From NCBI GenBank assembly GCA_963931865.1, contig OZ007514.1:9643222-9707221 (forward strand): a stretch of 64,000 bases of DNA, in the 5' to 3' direction. Source of the DNA: Axinella damicornis (taxonomy: Eukaryota > Porifera > Demospongiae > Axinellida > Axinellidae). This document shows positions 54,000-64,000 of the stretch, in pieces. Under the pieces are notes generated by a model. The model saw only the letters and a list, made by a program, of their open reading frames with translations. It ran no database searches and was not told where the DNA came from. Numbering within the stretch: position 1 is the stretch's first letter; each line of letters opens with the position of its first letter. Position numbers and translations under genes: made by a program.

Positions 54000-55600
54000 G
54001 ATGGTGGGTAGTGAGAAGCCTTGATAATGTTCATCTACCTGAGACTTGATCACAACCTGCCATGGATATCCTCTTATCTGTGTAATAAGCAAGAATATAA
54101 TTATGTCATTGCAGAGAGGAGCTTCATCTAATATAATATTATGGCATGTGGGATAGCGAGCTACATGGGGAAAAAGTGTTGCATATGGTGAAAAGGCCAC
54201 GTCCAAGACCCCCTACAAAGGGCGTGCTTCACACACCATCGTTTTTTACCTCCACTATTTTTGCCTGACCAAAGCTCAAATACTTCTGCCACCATATTGT
54301 CATGCTGTGACTGAATTCCAGTGGGTCAGCCATTATGTCAAACAAATGTGCATATCTCCAAATAGCACTGGACAGGAGTTAGATATTAGTCTATCTAAGG
54401 TTCCAATCAGAGTTACATAATATGGATGGATACTCTGTGTCAATTTCCTGTTCAAATTAAAATGATCTATCTATCTATCTATCAATCTATCTTGAGGTGC
54501 ATCGTGGGACGAGCCTATGCATCAATGCTCTGCAGGCATTCATAATATACTCATATACGGCTAGCTATAGCTAGTGGGTGGGGCTGGTTTTAGTGCACGT
54601 GCACTAATTATACCGTATGACGTCACAAAGATTCGACAGCTGAGTGGCAGGCATTTCGGCAGCACTGCATCAGGAGTACCCGCCGCTCCATGGATCCAGG
54701 GACCCGTCGTTGTCATGTATATACCCCGAAATAGAAGACGTGGATTTCTGCTGTCGTCCAGGCGAACCGATCTCCCGCTTGAGAGAGCCTGGGACCGAGG
54801 CTAGGAGCCATAGACCACATCCGGTAAGTTAGCTACATGTCTGTGGTTGGGCTGCACAACTTAATAGGCCGTTCGACCCTATGCAGTATCTATTTTTATC
54901 TGCGAAAGAAATCGAAGTCTGGGGTATCCAATTGTGTGATGTGGACTATTTCGGCTGGAAACACCTTCAACGCTACACCTAGTATAGCTACACATTTCTA
55001 GGGTAGTCTCCAGCAGAGCTAGGTAGACTCCCAGGAGAGGAAGTAAATCTCCTATTGTGTGGTGCAATGTAGCACTCCAACCAGCCACCCAAGGCTAATA
55101 GGCCTTGACCCAGCTATAATTCACATTTCTTGATTACTTGTTGACAGTGTAGCTGCAGGCTACTTTGCGACTAGGAGAGGTGGTTGACATACTGTAGGGG
55201 GTGTGGTGCTGTGGGTTAGGAGGTGCGGTCAGTTGTGGTTCTTGGCATACTGCACTGAGCTACTGTAATTTAGGTGGTAGCATAGCATGGTCCTGCGATA
55301 TATTGTTGTCTTACATAGGAGGTGTGGTCCTTTGCCATAATGTCATGTTTGGAGGCATGATCCTAGTCTCGATCCCAGACCGTTTATCCAGTGCGTGTAT
55401 TGCTTTCAGTATAACGCGCGTGATCCTTGCCATGCTGTGGTGATTTTGGAGGTGTGGCCTTTTCTGTGCTGCTGTGTTTTATGAGACAATGTATGATGCA
55501 ATTCAGATGTCAACTTGCTGTTCATTTTGTAGTTTTTATTTTGACCATGCCTCATACCCAGTCTTCTTCTGTGTGGCCACGAGGCTATTTCTTGCTGTGC
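54000..55600. other. No recognisable gene
   Basis: Contains a TATC microsatellite (about 54467-54490) and short MULE-like ends (AGAGAGCCTGGGACCGAGGCTA near 54781; TAGTCTCGATCCCAGACC near 55363). I see no coding family. Confidence 0.5.
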
Positions 55601-55619
55601 ATGCTGGAAGCATGCCATG

Positions 55620-56074
55620 TACAGAGGTTTCTGCAATTTTCGGGCCAGAATGAAACACCGGAAGTCACGTGAATGCTGAATGCAAATTTTAAATCGCAAG
55701 AGCTTGAGCGCTCAAATGGCTTTGTGTGAACCCGGGTGGACAAGCGCTTACAGCAAAAACTACGCCAGGTACTACGATGGTATTCTGTACACCGATCACC
55801 GGTAGATCCAGAACGCTGACTAGTAAGAAGGCGTGATTGGGCAATTTGCGGTCGAATCACTTGCTGAAGCTGTCGAATTAACTTCCTGCGGTATAGCATT
55901 CAACTGTGAGTCGTAAACGCTGCTTGGGAATGACTGAGTCTGCTAGTCTATCTACTGTACTTAGCTCGCATGCTTGAAAACCTGTGACTACTATACGCTG
56001 ATTGGTCAGAAAACTGCTGTAATGTGACTTCCGTTCTACAAATTCAGTTGCCAGATCTTTAAAAACTTCTGTAC
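55620..56074. mobile_element. TIR element with CACGTGACTTCC ends, copy 2
   Basis: Same element as 39473-39860 with GTACAGAGGTTTCTGCAATT and GGAAGTCACGTGA at the left and GTGACTTCCGTTCTACAAAT at the right. The interior differs by several short indels. Confidence 0.75.
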
Positions 56075-56266
56075 GTTTTGTCCCTTCATAACCAACAAGA
56101 CTTTAAGGTTTCTTTGTTATAGAACACAATCGTACGTTATTGGGTGAGCAGGCCATTCTGTTTGCTTGCTTCACTGACTGTAGCCAGGGTGAACATCCCT
56201 CCCTCCCTCCCTTCATTCTAATTCCTTGTGGTGCAAAGATTCTGCTTCTGATACAGAGCCATACAG

Positions 56267-56364
56267 AGCTCGTTCCCAGGCCGTTCCCACCGCCAGTATT
56301 TCATCGCTTCTAGTACTGGAAGCAATGAAATACTGGCGTTGGGGACGGCCTGGGAACGAGGCTA
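56267..56364. mobile_element. MULE-type MITE, 98 bp
   Basis: GCTCGTTCCCAGGCCGTTCC to GGACGGCCTGGGAACGAGGCTA; inner GCCAGTATTTCATCGCTTC / GAAGCAATGAAATACTGGC. Confidence 0.8.
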
Positions 56365-56414
56365 CAAAGGGACACTGTGTTTGCTTCAGTATTCCTCACT
56401 ACCTGGTAAACCAC

Positions 56415-56540
56415 TATAGACCTCATGGCTGCTGCTATAGACCTCATGGCTGCCGCAATAGACCTCATGGCTACTTCATGTCTGCCTCAAGAGACCTCAT
56501 GGCATGCACCTGATATATATAGACCTCATGGCTGCTGATT
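56415..56540. repeat. ATAGACCTCATGGCTGC repeats
   Basis: Six imperfect copies of TAGACCTCATGGCTGCTGC at spacings of 20-40 bases. Confidence 0.75.
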
Positions 56541-56636
56541 GTAAGACATCTGATCACATGAGCAGATTTATACCTTGCTGTCTGATCCCCACACACACAC
56601 ACACACACACTGTATGGGAACCCTGTCAATGCGTTA

Positions 56637-56745
56637 ACTGGTCTCATCCCCAGAACAGAGTTTAGTGGTCTGGGAATGGGGCTAGTATTACCTGGTCTCA
56701 TCCCCAGAACAGAGTTTAGTGGTCTGGGAATGGGGCTAGTATTAC
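56637..56745. repeat. 54-bp tandem duplication of a short palindrome
   Basis: TGGTCTCATCCCCAGAACAG...CTGGGAATGGGGCTAG...TATTACC occurs twice exactly. A MULE-like solo element was duplicated with its flank. Confidence 0.8.
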
Positions 56746-57644
56746 CTGGTTCCATCTGTCAGTAGTGAACCACATCATGTTCAGTTCTGCTTTTCCTCTG
56801 CATGCACCATCAAACAATCGCTACCATCGCCCATAAAAGGACGGGCTCTCCTGTGTTGTGTTGTATGCCAGTTTCATAGGTCATTGGTAATGCTAGCGGA
56901 GTGTGGCTAGTGTGGCTGTTGCACATGGCATCCACAGCCATTGTTACAGGTGACAGTCACATGACCAATCCTCGTGTTGCTTGTGGTGGTCACATGACCA
57001 GAGAAGTAATTGAGGGGAAGAATTTTAGCAAGGATCAAAGTTTCATACCTGGACGTAATATCTCAGCAGTTTTTCTTCATTAAACTATTGGTGTGCGTAT
57101 AATAGGACTGTGTTACCTGTGTGTTATACAGTCATCCTGCCCTGTCATTGTCTACTCAACCAGTGATTTTATAGCTGATCTAGAGGTGCTTAGCAGAGTA
57201 TGTACCCCGTGCGCTGCTTTTCATTATGGCCATGCATGATGAGATAGCTAGAGCCAACCGATTTCATACAGCATGCCTGCAGAATGGGATACCTTACATG
57301 TAAGTTGTGGCAGTAATGTTACAAACAGGGTGTGGTCAAGTTGTATCAATTATCGTCAACTTCTTTTTCTCAGCCTCTCGAGGGGATCTCTGGTCTGTGG
57401 GTTATTATTATGACACTTCTATTCTGAACTAAGCCTTCAACAAGGCCTTCACTGCTCAAACTGCATGGACAGACTGACTGATCACTCTACCCGTGCTGCG
57501 TGCATGCACACGGGGTAATGAAAGCCTACTTCGGGTCACAGCCTACTGTTCTAATGCTTGTACAGTGCCAGCTGATCTCACCTTGTTTGTGTGCGGTGTG
57601 TGTGTGTGTGGTAATGTCTTAACAATTCACCCACACACTATCCA

Positions 57645-57800
57645 CCCTCCTCCCTCCCTCCTCCCTCCCTCCCTCCCTACCTCCCTACCTCCCTCCCTCT
57701 CTCCTTCCGTCCCTCCCATCCCTCTCTGCTTTCCTCCCTCCCTCTTTCCATCCCTCCGTCCCTCCCTCACTCCCATCTCTTTCTCCTTTCCTCCACTCTC
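57645..57800. repeat. (CCCT)n pyrimidine-rich tract
   Basis: CCTCCCTCCCTC repeats with scattered substitutions, directly in front of the exon-like segment at 57809. Confidence 0.9.
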
Positions 57801-57808
57801 CATCTCAG

Positions 57809-57930
57809 GTCAGCCCTGAACACCATGAAGCTGCAGACTTTGATGCAGATGGTCACAGAAGTACCATCCGGGATTTGATCGGAAGGAACTGTGAGGGAAA
57901 CTATGCAGCACTTGCCATCACAGCTAACTT
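57809..57930 (+). CDS. Exon-like segment, unknown product
   Basis: Acceptor TCCATCTCAG after a long pyrimidine tract, donor ACTT|GTAAGC. One open frame reads VSPEHHEAADFDADGHRSTI then RDLIGRNCEGNYAAL. I do not recognise a family, and no in-frame neighbour exon was identified. Confidence 0.3.
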
Positions 57931-58009
57931 GTAAGCTACTATTGGAAAGTGGAGTTAGCAGTGGACGGCGTAGCCTTCATGTTTGTGCATGTGTTTGTGG
58001 ACAATGATG

Positions 58010-58506
58010 GCGTTAGGGTGTTTAAAGGGAAGAGAAGTGAGCATTGGACATGCCAAAACAGGAAGAAAGTTACATAGGACGTTTCGGCTCGAGAGCCTTC
58101 ATCAGCTGTGTACACAACTGGGATAAACCGGAAATACTGAACCATAAAACGGGTGGTCACAGGAGGTGGGGGTAAGAAATATTGAAATGATAACATGTGA
58201 ATTCTCAACATCCTAAGAAGGGGTGGGGTTTCTAGGCTAGATCAAGAGCTGATTGCCACAGAGGGCTGAGGTGCAGCCCACGGTCCAGGTTCATTGGATT
58301 AGCATGAGACTGGATAGTGATGGCCTCCTGCACCCTCCTCTTCCAGTAGTATGGTTGTAGAGACACTATGCTTGCATTGTCCCAACCAATTTGGTGGTCG
58401 TGTCGGTGTGCATGGACCGCAATGTCCTTGTTGTTATCAGCCCTTCTCACGGCATACTTGTGTTCCGTGACACGCTTTTGGAGTGTCCACCCACAGACCT
58501 TGCACC
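58010..58506 (-). pseudogene. Penelope-like element, GIY-YIG end and 3' tail
   Basis: Minus strand 58506-58234 is open to a stop: CGWTLQKRVTEHKYAVRRAD, HAHRHDHQIGWDNA, PYYWKRRVQEAITIQ, NLDRGLHLSP. This is the C-terminal nuclease-type tail that follows reverse transcriptase in Penelope-like retroelements of marine animals (R..EH..A.....D....A.H....H...W.......Y..R...EA..I). Downstream is GGACGTTTCGGCTCGAGAGC...TTCATCAGC, a motif I associate with the 3' ends of such elements. The reverse transcriptase is absent, so it is a 5'-truncated copy. Confidence 0.65.
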
Positions 58507-58923
58507 ATTCTATTCAGGTATTATGTGGCCTTATGTGGTGATTGCCTATACTCAGGGTGAACAGAGTGGGAAAGGGCTTGGCTATGTCACACCTTGCATG
58601 GAGTATGTGTCTACTTCAGTTGCGATCAATCGTGGAGCAATTTCTAGGTCTGGGTGTTCATTTATTGCTCTTTCAAAGTTTGCAGATGTTGCAGGTAGGG
58701 CATTTGGGCACACGAGTGTAGAGAAACAGCGCTATGGAAAATCCCAATAAAAGCAAAGATGAAGTCATGTAAATATTTAGCTATGAGGGGGGTTGTACCT
58801 GAAGGTCAATAATTAATAATAATTAAGTTGTACTGCATGTAGAAAAGACATACTTTACATCTTTACATCTATGTAAAGCTCCAGCTACCAAGCATCAGTG
58901 CTTAATCCACCACTTCACAGAAC

Positions 58924-60240
58924 CTATAGGTTGTCATTTCCCTGCCTTTTGTTATGCGAGCAAGAAAATTTCCTGATGCACATACATACATTATCTGCCC
59001 TTTCTGAGTGTCCTGTACTTGCCAACCCAGCTGGTGACGACGTTGTGGCTCCAAAGCTCGACTCCTCTTGGGTGGTCGGGCAAATTCTGGTGTGGTGTTT
59101 CCCCTGACACGTCCGGCAACGGTTAGATGTCCTACAGGTCCTGCTGAAGTGACCCCTTCGCAAGCAGTGTCCTGCCTTCCTGAGCAACTGCTTGCGTGCG
59201 TCCACTTGAATCACCACTGTACATTCAGTCGGATGATGTTGCTAGTTACAGTAGCAACAGGTTTGGGCAGCAAAAGGTGCGTCCTTCGTCACAAGGGTAC
59301 GTAGTGGCAGTTGAGGGAGACTTGTCCTCGCCTCTGCGGGGTGCCTTTGACCAGCCTGGTCTCTCCCTGGCTACAATCTCTTCCTCAATGGTGGCAAGCG
59401 GAGTCGTGAGCTTCCATTCTGCCTCAGGGACCTCCTGCTCACAGTGAGCTGTAAATCAGCTGGGATCTTGTTGATCAAGATGGGGCACAGGAGGTTTCCG
59501 CACGTCTCCTCCTTCACTTCCAACGAAGCAAGGCTTCTAATGTGAGAGCTGATGTACAAACGTCGCAAGGCCTTCACATTCCGAGAGTTTGAGACTGCTT
59601 CCACTTGTAGTAGTGCCTCCGTGTGTTTGCTGACTATCTGCTGAGTGCCTCCAAATCTCTTCTTGAGTGTAGCCACAGCTTCCCGGTAGTTAGCCTCGGT
59701 GAGCATGAGTCCTGTGATAGCTTCCCTGGCAGCACCCTCACGTAGAGAACAAATAGTTTAACTCGGATTACTGTCGTCAGCTGCTTCAGACGACTGCCAA
59801 AAACTGACCCACTTAGTCGAGTCACCATGTTAGCATCTCAGTTGAAGCTTGGGAAGTGTCACTGCATTGGGCCTGGGAGTAGGGGTGGCTGTAGCTAGTG
59901 GGGGTGTGGCTGAAGCAGAAGGGTAGGTGTGTCCTTGGGTAGCTTGTCAGCTGTGGGACGGATTGAGACTATTGTCGCTGAAGAAGAACCGGACATAGCC
60001 AGATTGACACTACTACGCCTCACGCTGAAGGAGAAGCTGGAAACCATCTCAAGAACCTTGATACAGAGATCATTGACATGATAGAAGATGAACCTGAGTT
60101 GACTGATGACATAGAACGAGCGGACACTTACAAGGAAACTATATTCTCTGCTCTGATCAAGGTTCTTGTCGCAGAAGCCTTGTGGCCTGATCTTGACCGC
60201 TTCTTCTTCGTCAAGGCATCCACCATTGTTGTCGCCTTAG
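58924..60240 (-). pseudogene. BEL/Pao retrotransposon gag-like relic
   Basis: Minus strand, several frames. Around 59700-59450: LTEANYREAVATLKKRFGG, QIVSKHTEALLQV, NLLCPILINKIPADLQL, the pattern of the gag-like region of BEL/Pao elements (L...NY..A...L..R(F/Y)G...I...H...L). Around 59170-59080: CLRRGHFSRTC and CRTCQGKHHTRIC, two zinc knuckles. Upstream sequence to about 60240 is acidic and may be the element's N-terminus. Frames change several times and there is no protease, reverse transcriptase or LTR beside it. It separates the FARSB exon from anything on its left. Confidence 0.7.
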
Positions 60241-60487
60241 CTAGCTACATGTAGGGTCACAATTGTCAAGTGTACCATGTAGCGAAGTCAATGAGCTCTC
60301 ACATGTCATGTGCAGTACAAAGCATCTAAATTAATAAGTAGGTTCAGAGCTGAACGAAATGCCTACTCCCTTGAAAGCTGAAAAGTTCACATACTTGTCA
60401 TTAGTCTTGTTAATACCATTTAGTAGTGTAAATACGGCTATTGCAGATACAATGATATTCTATCTATACTTGCTCCACATCTCTCAG

Positions 60488-60558
60488 GTGATCATACCTG
60501 CATTTCACTGGACACCAAGAACATCTTCGTGGACATGACTGCCCTTGACCTCACCAAG
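60488..60558 (+). CDS. FARSB: Phe-tRNA synthetase beta exon (FARSB)
   Basis: Acceptor ATCTCTCAG, 2 bases + 23 codons, donor AAG|GTACGT. Reads DHTCISLDTKNIFVDMTALD then LTK, matching GDHS.I...TRN(I/V)F(I/V)(E/D)(C/M)T..D.TK in the beta subunit of cytosolic phenylalanyl-tRNA synthetase, the block after PPIIN in the B3/4 editing-type region. Neither the preceding PPIIN exon nor the following K.VLD.....F exon was found within the window, so only this one exon supports the gene. It may be an isolated fragment. Confidence 0.6.
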
Positions 60559-61798
60559 GTACGTAGGTACTGGTTTCTTAATGCGTCTTACATAATCGAA
60601 AGGATTTGCAATTTAAATTGTATAACTCTACCTAGAGTCATATAAACATTTTCTCCTTGAAGTCCTGCCTTCTCATGAGATGGTAGCTATAGAACCATTT
60701 CCTTAGTTACGTACAGGTGCTGTGTTGTTCTACATTTGGAATGTACGTACACGCTTTTTCATTCCTTTGGTATGGGAGTACTCTATTCTTTGCCAGTACT
60801 GACTGCACCAAAGGTTGTATTTTTGTCTCGGCATTCTGCTGCCAAATAATAATCACAACTGTAGGTTCACCAGTTGTATGTTCAGCCACTAGATTGTGCA
60901 TGGGTAGTTTGTACACACTAGCTACTTGAACTGTATAGCTGAAAGCTCTAAGTCTGTAGAAGGCACAGTAAGAGAGCAGTGAGGCAACAATTATGAGTGA
61001 GGCAAGTCTGGGGAGCCTTCTTCATGCAGTACGTTGTTGTGTGTGGCAATTGATCGTGAGCAGCACAAATGCGCATACAATTGAACTTGTATAATACAGA
61101 AACAGCAACATAGATTATAGATGCAACCCACGCTCCTCGGCCTGCCCCTCTACCAACATACTTGATGCTATAGAGTGGAACTTCCAGGAACATGCTAATG
61201 CTTCCCACTCGGAGTCTGGATGTCTATTGTTTTTCTTGGTCCAAGTAGACATTGCCAGATAGACAGTAGAGTAGGCTCAATGCGTATACAGAAGCAAGTA
61301 TAGTCATTGTATCTGCAATAGTTAATGACATGGTACCGTATTTACTATTACTAAAATGGTATTAACAAGACTAATGACATGGAGCACAAACTAGCCAGTG
61401 CGTGATATAATACGTCACAAGAGATATGAGTGAAACCCTGTCAACAAGCCTCTGTTCAGTTTCTAGACTTGTGTAGCTACCAGGTGAAACTCCCCCAAGG
61501 GATCAGGGACACAGTATACTTGTCCCATTCAGCATAGTGGGCATCGCCATCCCAGGGTTTGAGGTGGCTATTCCATTGCAGCAGGTGAGCAATAGAGTAC
61601 TCACTCGGCACCAGTCTTGAGCCTGCACGGAGAAACAGTGGTGGAGGTATTGAAAAGTGCCATCGTGCATGTACTGTACTTAACAGCAATTCAGAGAGAC
61701 AAAGTCAAACTAAATGCACGACCAGGAGTGATGAGGCTATGCCTTTGGGTGCACCCACCTCCCCCTGCCCTGCATACCCTTTGTGCTCATGTAGAACC

Positions 61799-62389
61799 TA
61801 GCCTCGTTCCCAGGCCTACCCCGTTTTTTTCTGTTCTTCGGTTTCCGTTGACAATAATACACGGATGCGGAAGGGCGGCGAAAAACGCGGAAGGCCTGGT
61901 ACGATTCATCACATGAGTGACGTCAAGTGGATGCAAGGGTGGATGTAGGGGGGGCGGGGCCCGTAGTCGTTTCAGCAGGTCCTGAAGGCTGTTCGTCATC
62001 CAGTCGGCTCGGTTCGAACGCTCCGCGACTAATCGGGATTCGCAGACGATCTACACAACTTCTTGGGCGCTTTTAAAACTTATTTGCGGTTGGGCCAAAC
62101 CGCAAATAAGTTTTAAAAGCGCCCAAGAAGTTGTGTAGATCGTCTGCGAGTCACGACTAGCCGAGGAGCGTTCGAACCGAGCCGACTGGATGACGAACAG
62201 CCTTCAGGACCTGCTGAAACGACTACGGGCCCCGCCCCCCCTACGTCCACCCTTGCGTCCACCTGACGTCACTCACGTGATGAATCGTACCAGGCCTTCC
62301 GTGTTTTTCGCCGCCCTTCAGCATCCGTGTATTATTGTCAACGGAAACCGAAGAACAGAAAAAACGGGGTAGGCCTGGGAACGAGGCTA
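61799..62389. mobile_element. MULE-type palindrome, 591 bp, exact 9-bp duplication
   Basis: TAGCCTCGTTCCCAGGCCTA to TAGGCCTGGGAACGAGGCTA. Two arms of about 290 bases match almost completely and meet around GCGGTTGGGCCAAACCGC near 62095. Flanks TGTAGAACC (61790-61798) and TGTAGAACC (62390-62398) are identical. The inner sequence includes TCACATGAGTGACGTCAAG, shared with the 13446 and 29344 copies. The same peptide frame can be read from either strand; I see no protein family. Confidence 0.95.
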
Positions 62390-62722
62390 TGTAGAACCTA
62401 TCTCCAGAGGACATTGCCGGAAGTCATATGATGAGGCTGAAAGTATCATGACAGCATATAGTGTCATTGGTTGTTAATGGGTTTAATTAGATTATGTTTT
62501 GACTATAGTGAAACAAACTTCCATGGCTGTGTTTATATCAAGTGACAAGGAACTGTTCAGAAGTTGTATGCTCTCATGATTATTGTTTGAAGTGTGCTAA
62601 AAATGAAAATCGACCGGCAAAAGTGTCTTAGGTTGTAGATTCAGTCTACCCATTTCAGAGTAGCTTTGGATCTTGTGAATCCAATAAAGGTGTTCAGGCA
62701 CCTACTGTCTTGTCTTTGCTCC

Positions 62723-62766
62723 TCCGATCCCAAGGCTTTAGTGGTAACTAAAACCTTGGGATCGGA
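62723..62766. repeat. Hairpin, 20-bp arms
   Basis: TCCGATCCCAAGGCTTTAGT, short loop, AACTAAAACCTTGGGATCGGA. An AATAAA lies just upstream near 62683. No gene was seen to which a terminator or polyadenylation signal would belong. Confidence 0.7.
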
Positions 62767-62769
62767 TTA

Positions 62770-64000
62770 ATCAGACTAGTGAAGTAACTAGAGTTGAAAG
62801 GCCTTGAGTTCTAGACAACATGTAAGCATGACAGGGTGACCTTTGCACTCCTGTGGTAACAAGCCTGTAACCATAGTATTTTGAAAGGCTGTTGTTTCCT
62901 AGGTTAATTAGAGTGCAATGGCAACTGAGTGTTCTTGTAAAAACTGTCATGCACTTTTAATTAGGTTATGACAATGTCATGCATGATCTTTCACACCACA
63001 CAACACACAGGTACACTGTATGTGCACCCATCGTTTTATGTACATACCCTCTGGCTTCGATCCTGAACTCTGAAAAACCGGATTCTGGGTACACATCCTA
63101 GAAACTCATTGTCGACTATTACATATTCCTAAGTGTACATTCGTGTTAGCACTACACCCGATAGTTCTCTCTTCAGCAGTCTTGTGAGCCCTCCTAGCAA
63201 TGTTCACCCGCAATATTTTGGAATCCACTACAAATCATTTTCACAACAAAAATATTGGGGTGGAAGAATTGAGCCTATAAGTTCCAATCCAACAGGCTGA
63301 GAGGCAGCACTGTTAATAACTAGTCACGAATTCCTAACTCAAGCAAGGATACTAGCCTGGAGTTCATGCTATACCAGCATTCTGCTGTTAAACTCACACA
63401 GGAGTGGTGACAGTGCTTCACACAAACAACTGATGAAGGTGAAATTGACTCAACGAACACAGAGTGAACATACATCATCCGAGATGGCTTTTTCCATTCA
63501 TTTTTTTTACACTGCCATTAGCTTTCTCTGCAAACTATATTCATATATCCGTACATTCTCTGTGTAACATTGATACTTACAGGGAGTTGGATCCGATCCA
63601 GAACTGCAGCTTGTCTGTAATGTTGTAGTGTCGCCACAGCTCCAAGTCTGTAACGAATACTCCAATGTCCCATACGTAGGGCAGGGCTGATCTTCGATTT
63701 GAGATATCAAATCAGATGGTGGAATGTGAATGGCGTAGTCAATCAGGCAAGACGGCCTTTGGTAATGTATAGTGCATAGTGATAGCTTGTCTCACAGCCT
63801 GTTGATGAGATTTGGGGGCTTGGAATGAGACCTGAATCACCTCGCTAATGCCCACACACACCCCACATGTTGCACACATATGCAGTGCTATATTCAAGAG
63901 ACATGGTGTTAGAATATCCGAGGGAGCATGAGGCAAGATATTCCTCGTGTGGTGTCTGGTGATCATGAGTCAGCCACTCCAGGTACAGGTGTGTAGTGGT
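62770..64000. other. No recognisable gene
   Basis: About 1.2 kb to the end of the window with only short open frames and no repeat family seen elsewhere in the window. Confidence 0.5.

Noticed and set aside
61787..62372. Two related 60-70 residue proteins on opposite strands (MTNSLQDLLKRLR...)
   Set aside because: They are the same frame read from the two arms of one palindrome; no family match and no homologous frame in the shorter element copies.

Overview
The window is nuclear DNA from an animal. Coding information is split into short exons with GT..AG introns. The gene fragments I could identify are eukaryotic: a serine carboxypeptidase of the SCPEP1 type, a RasGRP-type Ras exchange factor, eIF4G, cytosolic Phe-tRNA synthetase beta (FARSB) and a Na+/Ca2+ exchanger-like membrane protein. 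Most of the rest is transposons, MITEs, minisatellites and microsatellites. A marine invertebrate, possibly a sponge, would fit the mix of small MITEs, HIRAN-like and RecQ-like fragments and a Penelope-type tail. That placement is an inference only.

Layout. 1-4.7 kb is a higher-order satellite: three arrays of a 32-bp repeat (about 16, 9 and 34 copies) separated by two near-identical 1.08-1.09 kb spacers, each holding a long inverted repeat. 5-11 kb is mobile-element debris: a TIR element with a HIRAN-like fragment, a Ty3/Gypsy integrase relic, and a Mutator-like element carrying a piece of a RecQ-like helicase. 12-18.7 kb (minus strand) holds four well-phased exons of the exchanger-like protein, with MITEs and two minisatellites in its introns. 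19.7-24 kb holds four different MITEs. 24.3-33.8 kb (plus strand) is the SCPEP1-like gene with full catalytic-triad sequence but at least two frame lesions. 36.6-38.6 kb (minus strand) is the 3' end of a RasGRP gene (EF-hand, C1, linker, coiled coil). 39-48.6 kb is mostly repeats. 49.3-53.3 kb (plus strand) is an eIF4G gene (MIF4G and MA3 exons) with stops, indels and a partial exon duplication. 57.8-60.6 kb holds a Penelope-type GIY-YIG tail, a BEL/Pao gag-like relic and one FARSB exon. 61.8-62.4 kb is a 591-bp near-perfect palindrome.

The most interesting system is a family of palindromic elements ending TAGCCTCG...CGAGGCTA. At least seven copies are flanked by 9-bp direct repeats (five exact), the Mutator-type signature. 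Copies range from 38-bp hairpins to the 591-bp palindrome, and one (9002-9587) carries helicase sequence between its terminal repeats. Related or other repeats lie exactly at splice junctions in the SCPEP1-like and eIF4G genes, suggesting that elements have been exapted as introns. A second theme is that five otherwise different MITEs share TACCGTA termini.

Limits: all assignments are from reading the sequence and remembered family patterns, with no database search. Copy numbers and boundaries of repeats were counted by eye.
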